From Dolomedes plantarius (taxonomy: Eukaryota; Arthropoda; Arachnida; Araneae; Dolomedidae), in contig OU015490.1 of assembly GCA_907164885.2 (NCBI GenBank), positions 206,999,981 through 207,063,980 on the forward strand: DNA of 64,000 nt, written 5' to 3'. The notes under the pieces were generated by a model, which searched no databases, was not told the origin of the DNA, and worked only from the letters and a program-made list of their open reading frames with translations. Within the stretch, counting starts at the first letter, position 1, and each line of letters begins with the position of its first letter. Positions 1 through 11,037 of the stretch are shown piece after piece. The position numbers and the translations under genes are program-made.

Positions 1-486
1 GGATTCGTCGCTAAAGACGACCTGGTTCCATTCCGCTGCAGTCCAGTTTCCTCGTGCGCGGCAAAACTCCAAACGGAGGCGTTGATGGGTGGGCGTCAAG
101 GGCAGCACACGTAATGGGCGCCGCGATACCAACTGTCCTTCAGCCAGGCGCCTTCGTATGGTTCGAGAAGACACAGAGGCCCCCAGTGAAGGTGCTACCT
201 GTGCCTGTATGGTGGGAGATGAAGCAGTTGGCTGTACGCGTGCATTTCTTACGATGTGGCGGTCTTCTAGTCGACTGGTCTGTCGAGGGCGTCCTGAGCC
301 TGGTCTTCGTGTACATGACATCTCTCGGGTCCACTGGTCCCAACACCTCCTCACAACACAATCAGAGTGGCCTAATTGACGAGCTACTCGCCTAGCTGAC
401 CACCCAGCTTCCATCATCCCGACGATTCTCCCCCTCTCAAACTGCGACAACTGCTTATATTGTCTTCGAACACGGCGTAATGGAAT
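1..486 (-). CDS. Tc1-like transposase, N-terminal 162 codons, partial
   Basis: This encodes the DNA-binding half of a Tc1-type transposase, which cuts and pastes its own element at TA sites. Read from 486 down to 1 the frame has no stop. It contains the first helix-turn-helix (QLSQFERGRIVGMMEAGWS), an RPGSGRPRQ hinge, the second helix-turn-helix region and the first catalytic aspartate in VFSDES at positions 9-7. The second copy at 57312 has ATG where this copy has ATT (486-484), so the normal start is lost; the next in-frame ATG pair lies about 23 codons in. The catalytic core and C-terminus are outside the window. Unlike the second copy, no internal stop is visible here. Confidence 0.85.
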   Translation of the reverse strand, partial: MPLRRVRRQYKQLSQFERGRIVGMMEAGWSARRVARQLGHSDCVVRRCWDQWTREMSCTRRPGSGRPRQTSRLEDRHIVRNARVQPTASSPTIQAQVAPSLGASVSSRTIRRRLAEGQLVSRRPLRVLPLTPTHQRLRLEFCRARGNWTAAEWNQVVFSDES

Positions 487-718
487 GTCTATCTCAGCTC
501 TTCGTTTGTAAATGATTCAGCACACTCAAACAAGCTTTGGTTACCTGTTTTATACTCCACAGAGTACGATGTTCAACGCCCTCTACCGGCTATACGTAAT
601 GCGCAATCCCGCTGCATTTCTAATCATTTGCATATCTCCCCGACATGTACTTTCATTGCAAGTTTCGTTACGATCCCGCAATTATTTCTTGGTGCGCTAA
701 TTTTTTTGTCCATGAGTG
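1..718 (-). mobile_element. Tc1-like DNA transposon, 5' portion, cut by window edge
   Basis: The minus strand matches the 5' half of the element at 57079-58504 base for base over long stretches, including the untranslated leader and the end sequence at about 691-718, which reads in reverse as CACTCATGGACAAAAAAATT. A TA dinucleotide follows at 719-720, as expected for Tc1/mariner target-site duplication. The element continues beyond position 1. It sits inside the long-TIR transposon copy that resumes at 721: the target gene reads continuously on both sides of this end when compared with the second copy near 61855. Confidence 0.9.
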
Positions 719-840
719 TATATACGCTTTATTCGATTTGCAGTTGTTAGCCAACGTGCATGAGACATTTTCCCAGGGTGCTTTTGTGACAAACTTGATG
801 AGCAGTTTCTATTTGTGACAGCTTGACAAATATCCTAAAG

Positions 841-2023
841 TTATAGCTTGTGTGTGCTAAGATATTTTATGTCGATTTTGGGAAATTCGCTCGAAATCTC
901 TACAAATCTCTCAACTGGGAGGTTTTTACAATTTGCCAATGCTTTCCCAGTGGGAACAGAAAATGCATTTGGGCCACTCGTTCCACCATCCAAATGCTGC
1001 ACTAAATGTCGGAGTGGCAACTCATTTGGGTGTAACTCGCAGATAAACCAGTACAAGGGTTTCCCAATGGCTTCCCCAGAAAGGCGAATCACGCCGATTT
1101 TATAGCCAGTATTACCGACTGTTCCTATTGCTACTAGATTATGAATGTCAATATTCTTATTCTCCATGAATTGCAGCATCATTTGAGAAATACTCAAAGC
1201 TGATGAAGAGGTTAGTGTGTCCGAGGTTCATGCTTCATTGGTCCTTAATCATTGTCCGAGGTTCCTTAATCATTGTAACGTGTTCTTCCAGGACTGTTTT
1301 CTGGTACATCTTTCCCCCTACGCTCTCTTGCATTAGAGTTTTGTCCTTCCTTCCGTCAAAATAAAGTCTCTTCAGTGGTTCCAGCTGTCTTTCATTTCCT
1401 TGCTGTTATTCTTTCCGAATTTTTTCCCTCTCTCTTCTTATTTTATGTCTATCAATTACAATTAAAGTGTCTGTTTCGGTAATCATCCCCAAATATTCCA
1501 AAACAGTGCTTTCAATCATGGCTCCAGCCCGATCTGAAACTCCGGTTCTGTCACAAGCTATAGCTACTGCCTACTGCTGGGTATCGACTTGATCGTAACG
1601 TCTTTTTCCCTTCAGATTGAGTCATCCTGGATGTGGATGGCGAAGGCTTCAAGTAATCTGTGTCACTATCGGAGTTATGTGGATCCGAGTCAAAATCTGG
1701 ATCAGGAAATATGAGCCTACATGGAGTAACAGATGGCGAAACGTTTATTTTAAGACTTAATGTTTCTGTCTCTTTCTGCTTGCATTCGGCTCATTTCCTC
1801 AGCTTTCAGTTTCTTTTAAGTCAACTGCGCCTATGGACATTTGCCTAAGTGCCCGTTGGTCTATAAGAAAAGTTCTTTCCATTTCAGGGTTCCTATTATG
1901 CTTTGGGCAAGAACATTTGTTAAACGAAACACACTTACATGAAGAAATGTCGAACAATTTCCTTGAGTCTTTCACGAAGGTTTTAAGCTTCGTTTGTAAA
2001 GTTGTTGTTGACAATATTTTCAT
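841..2023 (-). pseudogene. Transposase-like protein of the long-TIR element (copy A), broken
   Basis: Two separate minus-strand segments are recognisable. At 2023-1799 is an N-terminal domain with a CxC-x6-CxC cysteine cluster (CKCVSFNKCSC) followed by FLIDQRALRQMSIGAVD. At 1197-841 is a core segment with NTGYKIGVIRLSGEAIGKPL, then HPNELPLRHLVQHLDGGTSG. The central part between about 1650 and 1240 aligns with copy B but is out of frame in places. The family is one I recall only as uncharacterised proteins repeated many times in arthropod genomes (some called Cc8K15.2-like). Its TIR context argues that it is the transposase of this element; the biochemical role is inferred. Confidence 0.65.
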
Positions 2024-2129
2024 GCCAAAATATTCCTTTACCCTTCTGAAAGCAGTGTGTCAGCTGCTGCCTTTCTGTATTAAGTTTCAAATTACCTCTG
2101 TATTTTATTTAAGAACAAAATGACGAGTT

Positions 2130-2322
2130 GCATACAAAACAATGGAAATACGCATTTGTAACTCTATGGTAAAAATCTGCTAAAAATCACGGCCGAAATG
2201 GAGACGGAAGATATTTTTTTGTTTTTCCCAAAACTTTGCATACGTGACCTACCCACCAGTACCCAACTTTTCCGCACTAGGGCAAAAACAAAATCGAAAA
2301 CTTTTTTTTTACGCTCCGCCCT
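2130..2322 (-). repeat. Long terminal inverted repeat, copy A
   Basis: About 190 bases match the right TIR of copy B (62642-62834) almost perfectly and the left TIR of copy B (60301-60476) in inverse orientation. The inner part contains GGAGACGGAAGATATTTT and the outer end reads ACGCTCCGCCCTA on the plus strand. Confidence 0.85.
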
Positions 2323-2621
2323 ACTGTACAGTGCTGTTCACAACATTGTCCCTCGACTAGAGCTATTGATGAGGAATGACGGTCGAAATGTTCAGCATTT
2401 CTTCTGAAGAATATAATCTTTGCTTTGTCATAATTTGTTATGCTAATTATTGCTTTTCTTATCACATGAAGCGTCATCTGTTGGCCCTTTTTTTTGTTTG
2501 TTTGTGATTGCAACAAAAACCTATGTGATTCCAAGCATGTGTGTCAATTTTTACCTCTCTACCTACATTATTCCATGAATTATTACTTTTTCAAATGTAT
2601 ACTGACTTTTTGATGACCCTG
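2323..2621 (+). mobile_element. Mariner-like element remnant (C-terminus and 3' TIR)
   Basis: The plus strand encodes a short C-terminal tail, MRNDGRNVQHFF then stop (2371-2407), like the usual mariner ending NGRNFEHLL. About 215 bases further on the end reads in reverse CAGGGTCATCAAAAAGTCAG, a mariner-type TIR, followed by TA at 2622. The 5' end and catalytic region are missing. It abuts the outer end of the long-TIR element. Confidence 0.5.
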
Positions 2622-2623
2622 TA

Positions 2624-3527
2624 TATCCTTAAATTATCTTAAATTACAATACATTAGAATGAGATGCATATTTTACTTACTTAATAAACTAATGTTATTT
2701 ACACTATACATAAATATAGTATTTTGATTAACACTTACAGGAAATGCTTTGATGTTCATGTATTATTCAAACCCTGGAAATATCCTGGTACCTAATTCTG
2801 GAATAACTGCAGAACCAGAATCCGATTTTGAATTTTTAGTTCAAGTCCGCATTTTTTTTCATACTCTACATTTTGCGTCATATGAGAAAACATGACAGCT
2901 GCATGAAATTAAAAATAAGTTTTTGTCAAGTTCCTATCTTAATTTTAAACATAACTTTTGATTTTTCACTGATTCGTAACGAAAAATCATTTAGTGTGGT
3001 ATAGATTTCATGCCAATGGTATATATTCCCTTTAATGCTGTATTGATTTGATATCACGGATATCAAAGCCATTTAGTGTTGTATCGATGGAATATTAATG
3101 ACATTTACTGCGTTTAGAGCAGTGTAGATTTGGAATCAAAATGTCATTTACTCCATTTGGCGTAGTATAAATTTGATATTACGATTAATGTTATTTACTA
3201 CAGAACATAGGACTTGCAGTAGAATATCGGATTGGAATATAGACCCTGTAATAATAGTGTTGATAACTAATATAGAATTTATCAAAATTTCTTTTTATCC
3301 ACGATGTGTAATAGATTTTATTTGATGGTTAGATTTATGAAAGTTTAAACCACATTAGAATTGTCTAGATTTTATATGAGAGACAATTTTTCCGTAAGGA
3401 ATAGGGGAAATTTAATAGCAGAACGGCATTTACCACGTACAGTGTATTGTGTGCTTGATATTATTTTTTTCATTATTCTATTCCTTAACGGGAATACTGT
3501 TAATTAACATAAATTTCTAGGGCTAGT
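2624..3527. other. AT-rich non-coding DNA with a diverged minisatellite
   Basis: No gene is visible. Between about 2990 and 3205 a loose tandem repeat of roughly 45-60 bases recurs, marked by CATTTAGTG / CATTTACTG / CATTTACTC followed by GTATNNATTTGRTAT-like strings. The rest is simple AT-rich sequence. Confidence 0.45.
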
Positions 3528-3790
3528 GGTAGACTGGTGGTAGCACGTTTTGCTCTGAATGGAGGGGGCTCAATTCGTATTCCAACAAACGTCATTAAAT
3601 ACCTTCATTTCTACGCATGGTGTGGACAAATTAAATCAGTAGACCGGAAAGTTATTCTATGATGTTAGTGGGTGGGAGAACGTATGGACACTCCAGATGT
3701 AATCCTTCGGGGTGTTCGGTTAAACTTGAGGCGGTAACAGGGAGAAATATTGACTCACTTGTAGGACGTTCCCGGGTAAAAAGTAGTTAA
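3528..3790 (+). mobile_element. tRNA-derived SINE-like unit
   Basis: The head resembles a tRNA gene: an A-box-like stretch (GACTGGTGGTAGCACG, about 3551-3566) is followed about 30 bases later by a degenerate B box (GGCTCAATTCGTATTCC). This is the order of an RNA polymerase III internal promoter. The body (GTTAGTGGGTGGGAGAACGT onward) resembles the unit at 17160-17400 in the opposite orientation, which supports an interspersed family. The B box has lost the usual GGTTCGAATCC core, so transcription is doubtful. Confidence 0.45.
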
Positions 3791-3954
3791 CAAATTACTG
3801 CGGTTTAAAGTGAGAATGAGCCAGAACATTACTATAGCTTTAGAAACTCATAAATTAAAACACATGCAAAATATAAGAGTTCTTTGTGGCAAGATATAGA
3901 AATTACAAAGCAAAGTTAAACGATCCGTGGGGACATGATTCTTTTACCACTTAC

Positions 3955-4320
3955 AAAAAACATGTGCCTTTTTCAAGGCAGATACAGATGGAATATGCCT
4001 TTCCCAGGTATTCCTAACTAGAAATTCAGAGTCTATTTGTGGTTTATTGTATTCTACTCGTAACCACAATTGTCAACCCATTTCTCCTTAAATCTTAACC
4101 ACTTTCTATTTAACAGAGCCTATTATCAAATCTTTATATTACGGTTCGTTTTGTAGGGGCATTTAGTTAGTCAAACGAGTGATCTAAATTTTGCCTGAAC
4201 CATAGAAAGCTGGCGTCGTGAATCACCCTTCCAGACTGAAGACAAGATGTTGACTGAAGTGTGTGTAGATTCACAGTACCCAAAGTCGCAGGTTGTGGGG
4301 ACCAGCGTTGAATAAAAAAA
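3955..4320 (-). pseudogene. piggyBac-type transposase core fragment and linked repeat
   Basis: On the minus strand, 4150-3960 aligns with the fragment at 17815-18030, where the piggyBac core pattern (NNWFYSIEAGQELKRNGLTI, then IPSEFLVRN) is clearer. Here the readable piece is NKPQIDSEFLVRNTWERHIP. The adjoining 4320-4165 also aligns with 17425-17560, so both pieces belong to one dispersed repeat present twice in opposite orientations. Stops and indels interrupt it. The acidic N-terminus and cysteine-rich C-terminus are absent. Confidence 0.55.
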
Positions 4321-4650
4321 CAATAGCTTCCTGAGAGGCAGATGTTCCCACCGAAGGGTAAAATGAAACGGACAGTTTATAGAAAGTTCTGTTATGTCTA
4401 AATTTATATTTAAACTGCCTATACATCGCATATAACAAAAGAAAAACGAAAAACCAGAAATCATAACGTAAATTGGGACTAGGCTGGAAAATATAGCGAC
4501 AGGAGGAAAAATTTACCGGAAATAATACGATGAAGGGCTCAAGAAACTATGAGAAAAAAGAAAATGGTTGCATCATTTCATTTCATAAGTGACGAAGAGG
4601 GTTCCTTGTTTTCCTCCTTAAATGGATTTTATTACACTAATTTTTACCTT

Positions 4651-4653
<3 letters not shown>

Positions 4654-4701
<48 letters not shown>

Positions 4702-4713
4702 TATTTATTTATT
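4654..4713. repeat. (TA)n followed by (TTTA)n microsatellite
   Basis: About 45 bases of pure TA alternation run into four to five ATTT units. Confidence 0.95.
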
Positions 4714-7431
4714 TAACGGAGTAATCAAGCGTGGTAGTAATGCATTTTGAGTATTCCTGAAAAAAAAATGCCAAATAACATTTGCTTATGCAATAGATAA
4801 TTTGGAAGAAATGAAAAAATTATCTGAAATACATTGGAAAATTGAATTTATTTCTAAAAATTTTATAACTGTTATATTACTAAAACGCTATTACTAAAAA
4901 GCTGAAAAAAGTTTCTATTACTTATTTTTTGATTTATTTTAAAAGGATAAAACTGTTGGCAGTATATATATTTGGTTTAAGTAAACTACTAAAATGAAGA
5001 ATATAATTATCAAAGAAGGGTATTTTTTATAAATGCCATATTCGCTTTACATATATAAATAATAATAAAAAGTCACACTAATTTCCGGATTGATCAAAGA
5101 GAAGTTCGTTTTGTAGCATAATTATCAAGAAACATTTTGATTAAAAATAGTTTAAGTATATAGTTATTAGGTAAATATTTGATAGTGAGGCGAATTTTGA
5201 GTGCTTAAAACCACTTTAACAGGGGAATTAATATCTAAACTAGCATTTCAATTATCTTTCGGAATAGATAAAAAAATAATTACTGAGTTTTTCTGAAAAA
5301 AAAATTAAACTGGTCCTTGTTAATTAATAATCTAAAATGATGTTAAAAATGTCTGTCTTGAAAAACTGATAAAAATGGAATGCTTTTTCACATGCATATT
5401 AGAAATAAGCAAAAAATATTTTGTAATGAATAATTTTGACGCAATTAACATTATTAACTAATTGTACTGAAAATGTTTACTAATTAAAAAAGTATCCTCG
5501 GTATGTTAAATTTGTTAAATTAAGTGACTAGAAATAGCATAAATTATTGCAATTCTTAACACGAAGGTTTTTTTTTAACCAGTTAATAATATTCATTGGA
5601 TATCCCTGTTGAAAACGTAAAAAAAGAAGAAAAAATAATATATTCAGCCAACCAAACCGTTTATTGCAAAATGCGGCTGTAATGCTACAGGTACAAAAAA
5701 AATAAACATAAGAATATGAAAAGTTCAGATAAATGATTATCCATAAGGAATAAAGGAAAAAAACACACATTCATTTATCGTTTCCACCTGATCCCTTGAG
5801 GTTGTCGAAAGGAGATAAATTGAAGCAGGAAATAAAAAACTCTAAATTCGTCTTTCTAACTTAATAAGATAATGCTAAAAAAATTGATACACGGGCAGAT
5901 GATATTTCATTTTACGGTAATTTATACAACCCTTCAGTACATTGCCAGTTTTAATATCTATGTAAAGCCTGATTTTTTTTGTCATCCAAGAACGAAATAT
6001 ACTTCTTTAATTTAACGCTATGTAGAATTTAATCTTAATGAAAACACGAAAAAAATAATTTGAATAATTATTTTACACAATCGTACTTTCTTTTCAGTAT
6101 TGAAAATATTTTCTAATAATGATTTTTTGTGATTTTTTTGCAAGAGAAATTTCCTCGTATATTGCGTTATGATTGATTTAAATAATTGAAATTTCCTAGT
6201 TTTTGCAATAAATTTTGAAAAAAAATTATGTTCAGTTCATATTTAATATTTTTAACATGAAAAACGAAAGTTAATTTTTTATAAATTTCAAATGTTAACC
6301 AGCTTTTATAAATTTCTAAAAAAAATGAAAGCTTATTGAAAAAGAGATTTTTTTACCAATGAAAACGCTATACTGTAAAAATGAGGATTATACTTGCAAC
6401 TTTTTTACAACTGTTATTTCAAATAATATTAAATTACTTTCTTTTTTGAACTATTAAAAAATAGCCATATCTTATGCAGCGTGAAGTATTATTAAAAGTA
6501 AACTTCTCTAATGGTTCTTGTAATAGATATAAACACTAGTATTAATCATATATTGTTTTATAATTGTTTTCAATGCAATAGGAATTTTTCCGTAGTCCAT
6601 TTGTAAAAATTCACAGTGGTTTAATAAAAAAAATATTTTTTAACAATAAAAAATATGCGCAGAAAAAATGAGAAATATAAAATTATTTTTCATAATTATC
6701 CGAAAAAAAATTAAATTTCTTCTTTTTGGAATTATTGATAAAATAGCCATATTTAATATAATGGAGAACTAAAAAACACAGATTTGCGTACAGGTTCTAG
6801 TTACAACTATAAACAATTCGTGTGAAATTCGTATTATAGTTTTACATTTAAACTATTTTTTTCAATGCTACAGGCACTTGTCCAGAGGAAATTAGTGTAT
6901 ACTCACCCTGATTTTGGTGGCTTTAGCATTGTAGGAACACCTTATTGTTGGAACAATGTTGCCCCCTATGGGGTAACAGACGATAACATAATTCTGACAT
7001 AGCAGGAATGGAAGTAAGTCCTTCAATATGGAAGATCCCGAAGCTAATCAAGAAATGATAAGGGTGGATCATTTTAAGACTTTTATTACCAAAAAATTTA
7101 ATAGTTATTTATTAACACTGCCTGTATAACATTTAAAAATTCGTGCAGTAAAAAGTTACTGCTGAAATTCTTTTTCAAGCTTTACTCTCAAAAAGCCTTC
7201 AAAATGGCAATGGAAATAGAGAAATATAAATTTATGACATATAAACATTGGGAGTATTTGGATTATCTCCATATTAAATAATGTGCTATCATTACAAAAA
7301 TTAATAGATACGCATAAATATATATTAAATAGGGAATTTATATATCTATATTTAACAAAATCCCAAGAATTCAGCTTATCTCTCCAGAATCGATGGTCTA
7401 TTCTTTCTTCTTTATCATTTAATTTTCTTAA
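4714..7431. other. AT-rich non-coding stretch with a diverged tandem duplication
   Basis: No coding signal on either strand. A diverged tandem repeat of about 280 bases is visible late in the stretch: TTTTTGAACTATTAAAAAAT then AGCCATAT near 6445-6470 recurs near 6725-6750, with similar downstream text (CAATGCNANAGG). The remainder is poly-A/T-rich and unassigned. Confidence 0.4.
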
Positions 7432-7738
7432 GGCTGCTGTGTACTAACCTTACTGGATTCGAGCACCTCAATGTTAATCTATGGAGAAAATTTGTCTACT
7501 ATTGACAGCTATATAAATCCTGATAATCCAACAAAATGGTATTTTCAGGTAGTCTGAACCTTTCTGCATCTTACAACAGGATTCATTTTATAAATTTCAT
7601 CAACCAAAGAAATTTAGGAACGTTCTAAACACACTATACCAGATTTTTCCCCAAATAATTTAAGTTTTTAAAAGTTAATTACATTTTGTTAAAAACGGAA
7701 AATGACCCAAAGTGTAAAATTTCTTTCTCTATTACGCA
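7432..7738 (+). mobile_element. MITE copy (TGCTGTGTACTAACC family), truncated
   Basis: Directly after TTAA (7428-7431) the sequence GGCTGCTGTGTACTAACC begins a unit that aligns with 47651-47868 and, further in, with 52843-52950 (the inner part of the same MITE). It ends in a (TA)n tract, and the matching right TIR is not seen. It has no coding capacity. Confidence 0.7.
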
Positions 7739-7812
<74 letters not shown>

Positions 7813-7838
7813 TTATTTATTTATTTATTTATTTATTT
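7739..7838. repeat. (TA)n(TTTA)n microsatellite
   Basis: About 68 bases of TA followed by eight or so TTTA units. Open frames across it, encoding YIYIYI and YLFIYL, are artefacts. Confidence 0.95.
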
Positions 7839-7954
7839 TTTCAAGGGGAAGCTATGCAGCTGTCTTTGTTCTTTAAATCAGGGGCGAAATTAATCTACGC
7901 CCAAGGAAATTTAAAAAGACTTAGAATCTTGAAAGGGATTTAGGGTTTTTTATG

Positions 7955-7956
<2 letters not shown>

Positions 7957-7995
<39 letters not shown>
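7957..7995. repeat. (TA)n microsatellite
   Basis: About 39 bases of TA alternation just upstream of a Helitron-like 3' end. Confidence 0.95.
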
Positions 7996-7997
<2 letters not shown>

Positions 7998-8040
7998 GCA
8001 CTAATTGCATATATTGACAATTGTATTTAATTTGAATGTA

Positions 8041-8070
8041 CTCCGTAGCGAAGCACAGGTATTCAGCTAA
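8041..8070 (+). mobile_element. Helitron-like 3' terminus
   Basis: The string CCGTAGCGAAGCACAGG resembles the GC-rich terminal hairpin of Helitrons, here imperfect. It is followed by TATTCAG and CTAA at 8067-8070, with T next, which fits a CTRR end inserted between A and T. No 5' end or Rep/helicase is visible nearby, so this is a pattern call only. Confidence 0.4.
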
Positions 8071-9224
8071 TGTTTCATATGCTAATTCTATATACTTAAA
8101 AACCGGCCTGAGCCTATACTATAAAAATAATGATAAAATAACATGTTCCACAAACTCCCACTTACTAACGTTTGGAAAGTAAAAACATTTACAGAGTATC
8201 CAGTTTTAAAATATTATTTGAAAAAAAAACACGTGAGAAATGACTGTTGAAGTAATTTAAACATTTACAGTGTGAATGCTTTCGTTCAGTAATTCAATTT
8301 CGCAAGAGAAAAGAAAATACAGAAGTTAAATTTTAACATACAAAACGCAGAATGCTGCATGTTTTCTATCAAAAAGAAGTCCGAGAAAAAAGAGAATCTA
8401 AAGTTTAACACCTGATCCCCAGAGGATCCCATAACAGAAACGAGATTATATACTTAAAAAATGGGAAATTCACTTCATTTCGTAAGTGAAAAAAATAAAG
8501 GCGGTACATATTTTCTGCTTTCCAATCTGCAGTCTGCTGGGTATTGCGCGATTGATGAATTTTTCAATAGTGAGAGAAAGTTGTGTTTTTTTTTAATGAA
8601 CAGAAATTATACATAATGGAAATTGTAAAAATATCAAAGAATTGTTATATCTCATGGAATATTAATATTCAGAAGATATTTTTCGCCGATATTTCATTTC
8701 TAAAGTAAAAACTCATAAAAAAAATCCATTATAGAATTTTTTTACTAATTGTATGCTTATGAAGAAAATTAATTTGTTAAAATAATCATTTAGGTGTGTA
8801 TTAGGTCTGGATAACTATTTTTTAACCATGAAGCACATTCGTAAGAAAACCTCCACCGTTGGCCTGCCTTAGAGATCTACTTATAAACTATGCAAACTCG
8901 ATTTTTTAATAATTTTTCAAATTTGGTTCTTTAAAGGAAATCGAAATTAGTGATGGTAATGAATGTACTCAGAAGTTTTTTTTTGTGATAAATTGCTTTT
9001 AAAAAATCGTATTTAATAGTTTCCGGCGGTACAAAAGAATGTAATTCCCGTTTAAGACATTCTGAATATTTTTTTCTCTACTGTACATGATTTTTCCGAA
9101 AAATTGACATCTTCTCTCGATTCAGTAATTTTTCCATTAATCGTTCACATGACCTAATAGTTTAATACCATCTTTGCAAACACCAAAAATTTTTTATGTC
9201 CATATTTTTAAGACCAGGAGAATG
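8071..9224. other. AT-rich non-coding stretch
   Basis: I see no gene, TE end or tandem repeat here. Confidence 0.5.
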
Positions 9225-9232
9225 TGCTTCTG

Positions 9233-9292
9233 AAATGGCCGCCATGTTCTTCAGACCTCACGTCTTTGGATTTGTTTCTCTGGGAATATGTT
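9233..9292 (+). pseudogene. Mariner-type transposase catalytic-tail remnant
   Basis: One frame reads WPPCSSDLTSLDLFLWEYV then a stop. This matches the signature around the third catalytic residue of mariner-like transposases (WPPRSPDLTPLDFYLWGHM in the element at 41459-42913). Only about 20 codons are recognisable and no TIRs are seen. The longer overlapping open frame from 9196 is a shadow. Confidence 0.55.
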
Positions 9293-9300
9293 TAGACGGC

Positions 9301-9689
9301 TGCTGTCATTTTGGCGGTTTTGGACATACGATTGAGAGCCTTGTCTGTAAAGTCCTCAGGCGTCTGGAATTTTATGACTTTTTCTTATATTGCGTGAAAT
9401 ATGCACAAGCATTTACAAAATTATATTCGATAATAAAGAGGAGGAGCAAATGTGTTGCATTCCTACTAAGACTGAAAGCCGTCAATTTGACGGCAATATA
9501 GAAAACAGGCAGCTAAAATAATACCGGAAAAATATTAATTATTTTTCGTCTCTTACCCCTTTTGCAAATAACTTCCGAATATTCTCTTCGGGAATATTTG
9601 TGTTTAAAAATATGGACTGCATAAACATTTATTGCTAAACAATTTAACGAACGTCTTCAAAATAATAATATCATTATTCGTTATCATTT
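9301..9689. other. Unassigned AT-rich sequence
   Basis: Nothing recognisable lies between the mariner remnant and the LINE fragment. Confidence 0.4.
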
Positions 9690-11031
9690 TAGCTTCCATA
9701 AGGCATGCTCTGCCCGTCACCAAGTCTATCATTTAACCGAACACTTAGCCAAAGCCAGGGAAAAACTTCTCAACTTCTGCCCTATTTTTAGATGCTTCAT
9801 TAGCTTTCAATAAACTCTGTATCGATGGGTTAATTTACAAAATTATTAACTATGACTTCCCACCTCAGATTGTCAAAATTTATTTTCTTATTTACAATAT
9901 CGCATTTTTAAAAATAAAATTAATGGCAAATTATCCAATAACTTTAATATCTTAATCGGCTTTCCTGAAGGATCGGTAATAGGCCCATTTTATTTAACAT
10001 ATATAAAAGAAATACCCCAGCTCACTAACACTCACCTGGCCGTATTCACTGATAATAAAACACTTATCTCCTCCACTAATAATTTAAAATATGCCATTGA
10101 ATATATTAATACTTATATAAGCACTATTCGAAATTGGCTCTGCAAATTAAGAATTAAAATTATCTCTACAAATTAATAATTTTAAAAAATCCGTTGATGC
10201 CATGTTCACACGTAAAACTAAAAGAAAATTCAACAGTCACACAATCAAGATAGATGGCATAACTCATCTCTGGGCTGACATTGTAAAGTATCTCGGAATT
10301 ATTCTTGATAAAAACATCACATGGAAACAATACATCCAGCATGTCAAGTATAAGTTTCGAGAAGCACGTAGATTTTTATATCCCTGAAGTTCTCGAAACA
10401 GCAAATTAAGCTTTAGTAATAAATTGCTCGTGTACAATTCTTACCATCAACCTATTTTAACGTATGGAGGGGCATCGTAGTGATATTGTGGGGGTAATAT
10501 ACATATTGAAAAGTTAAGCACTGCACAGAGAAGCATTGTTCGGCAAAACGTTAATGCTTTATGGTACTTTAGAAAAGCTGATATCAACAGGGGGATTAGA
10601 TTAACAACTACTCGCAAGTAAAAAAAAATAGCTATAAATTTTCATAAATCCATTGCCAATGTTACACTTGATCCGTTTATTTCTGAAACATCAGATTTAT
10701 TTTTACTAAATCCCGAAAGCTTACAGAATTATCCTCACGTTTTTCTAGAGTATTATTCACGCAAATCATCATATAAATTGTTTCCAAAATGTTCTCGCAC
10801 TCACTCTAAATCAGTAAATTTAAACTGTATAGCTGTGATCTGTCTCTTTCGAAAATCTTAGAACAGCACTTCCGATTCTGGTTATTGAGAAAAGGCTTAA
10901 GTGAACATCGCAGTAAGTTCCCACATGCTGTTTTACATGGTATACTGAAAATAAATTAGAGATTTAACAGGGCAAATGCTTGTTCTTTCTGTCTGGTGGT
11001 ATCGGAATCATTTGATATTCTGTAAAATCCG
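9690..11031 (+). pseudogene. Non-LTR retrotransposon reverse transcriptase, decayed
   Basis: Reverse transcriptase motifs follow in order across several frames: HQVYHLTEHLAKAREKLL (near 9717), DASLAFNK (normally DASKAFD, near 9790), GFPEGSVIGPF (near 9958), FTDNKTLIS near 10043 where the catalytic YADD/FADD box has become FTDN, and VKYLGIILDKNITWKQ near 10285. Beyond 10400 come the thumb region (KLLVYNSY, ILTYGG) and at about 10966-11015 a C-terminal cysteine-rich tail (NRANACSFCLVVSESF). The family looks like the Jockey/I type. Stops, indels and the lost catalytic aspartate make it inactive. Its 3' end is cut by the mariner at 11038. Confidence 0.8.
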
Positions 11032-11037
11032 TTAATA

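Larger units (their letters stand above)
721..2322 (-). mobile_element. Long-TIR transposon, copy A, 3' part displaced by the Tc1 insertion
   Basis: This is a minus-strand copy of the element at 60301-62834. Its outer 5' end is at about 2322, where the sequence reads in reverse GGGCGGAGCGTAAAAAAAAA, and the long terminal repeat covers about 2130-2322. The coding part runs leftwards until the Tc1 element at 718. In copy B the same junction is unbroken, so the rest of copy A should lie beyond the left end of the window. A short local duplication at 1216-1280 is absent from copy B. Confidence 0.8.

Noticed and set aside
54..395. Plus-strand ORFs of 113 and 96 residues at the left edge
   Set aside because: They lie antisense to the Tc1 transposase frame; similar antisense shadows recur over the second copy at 57403-57756.
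7686..7943. Plus-strand ORFs encoding long IY or IYLF runs
   Set aside because: They are translations of (TA)n and (TTTA)n microsatellites; the same applies at 46077-46346, 55333-55545, 56937-57170 and 62699-63122.
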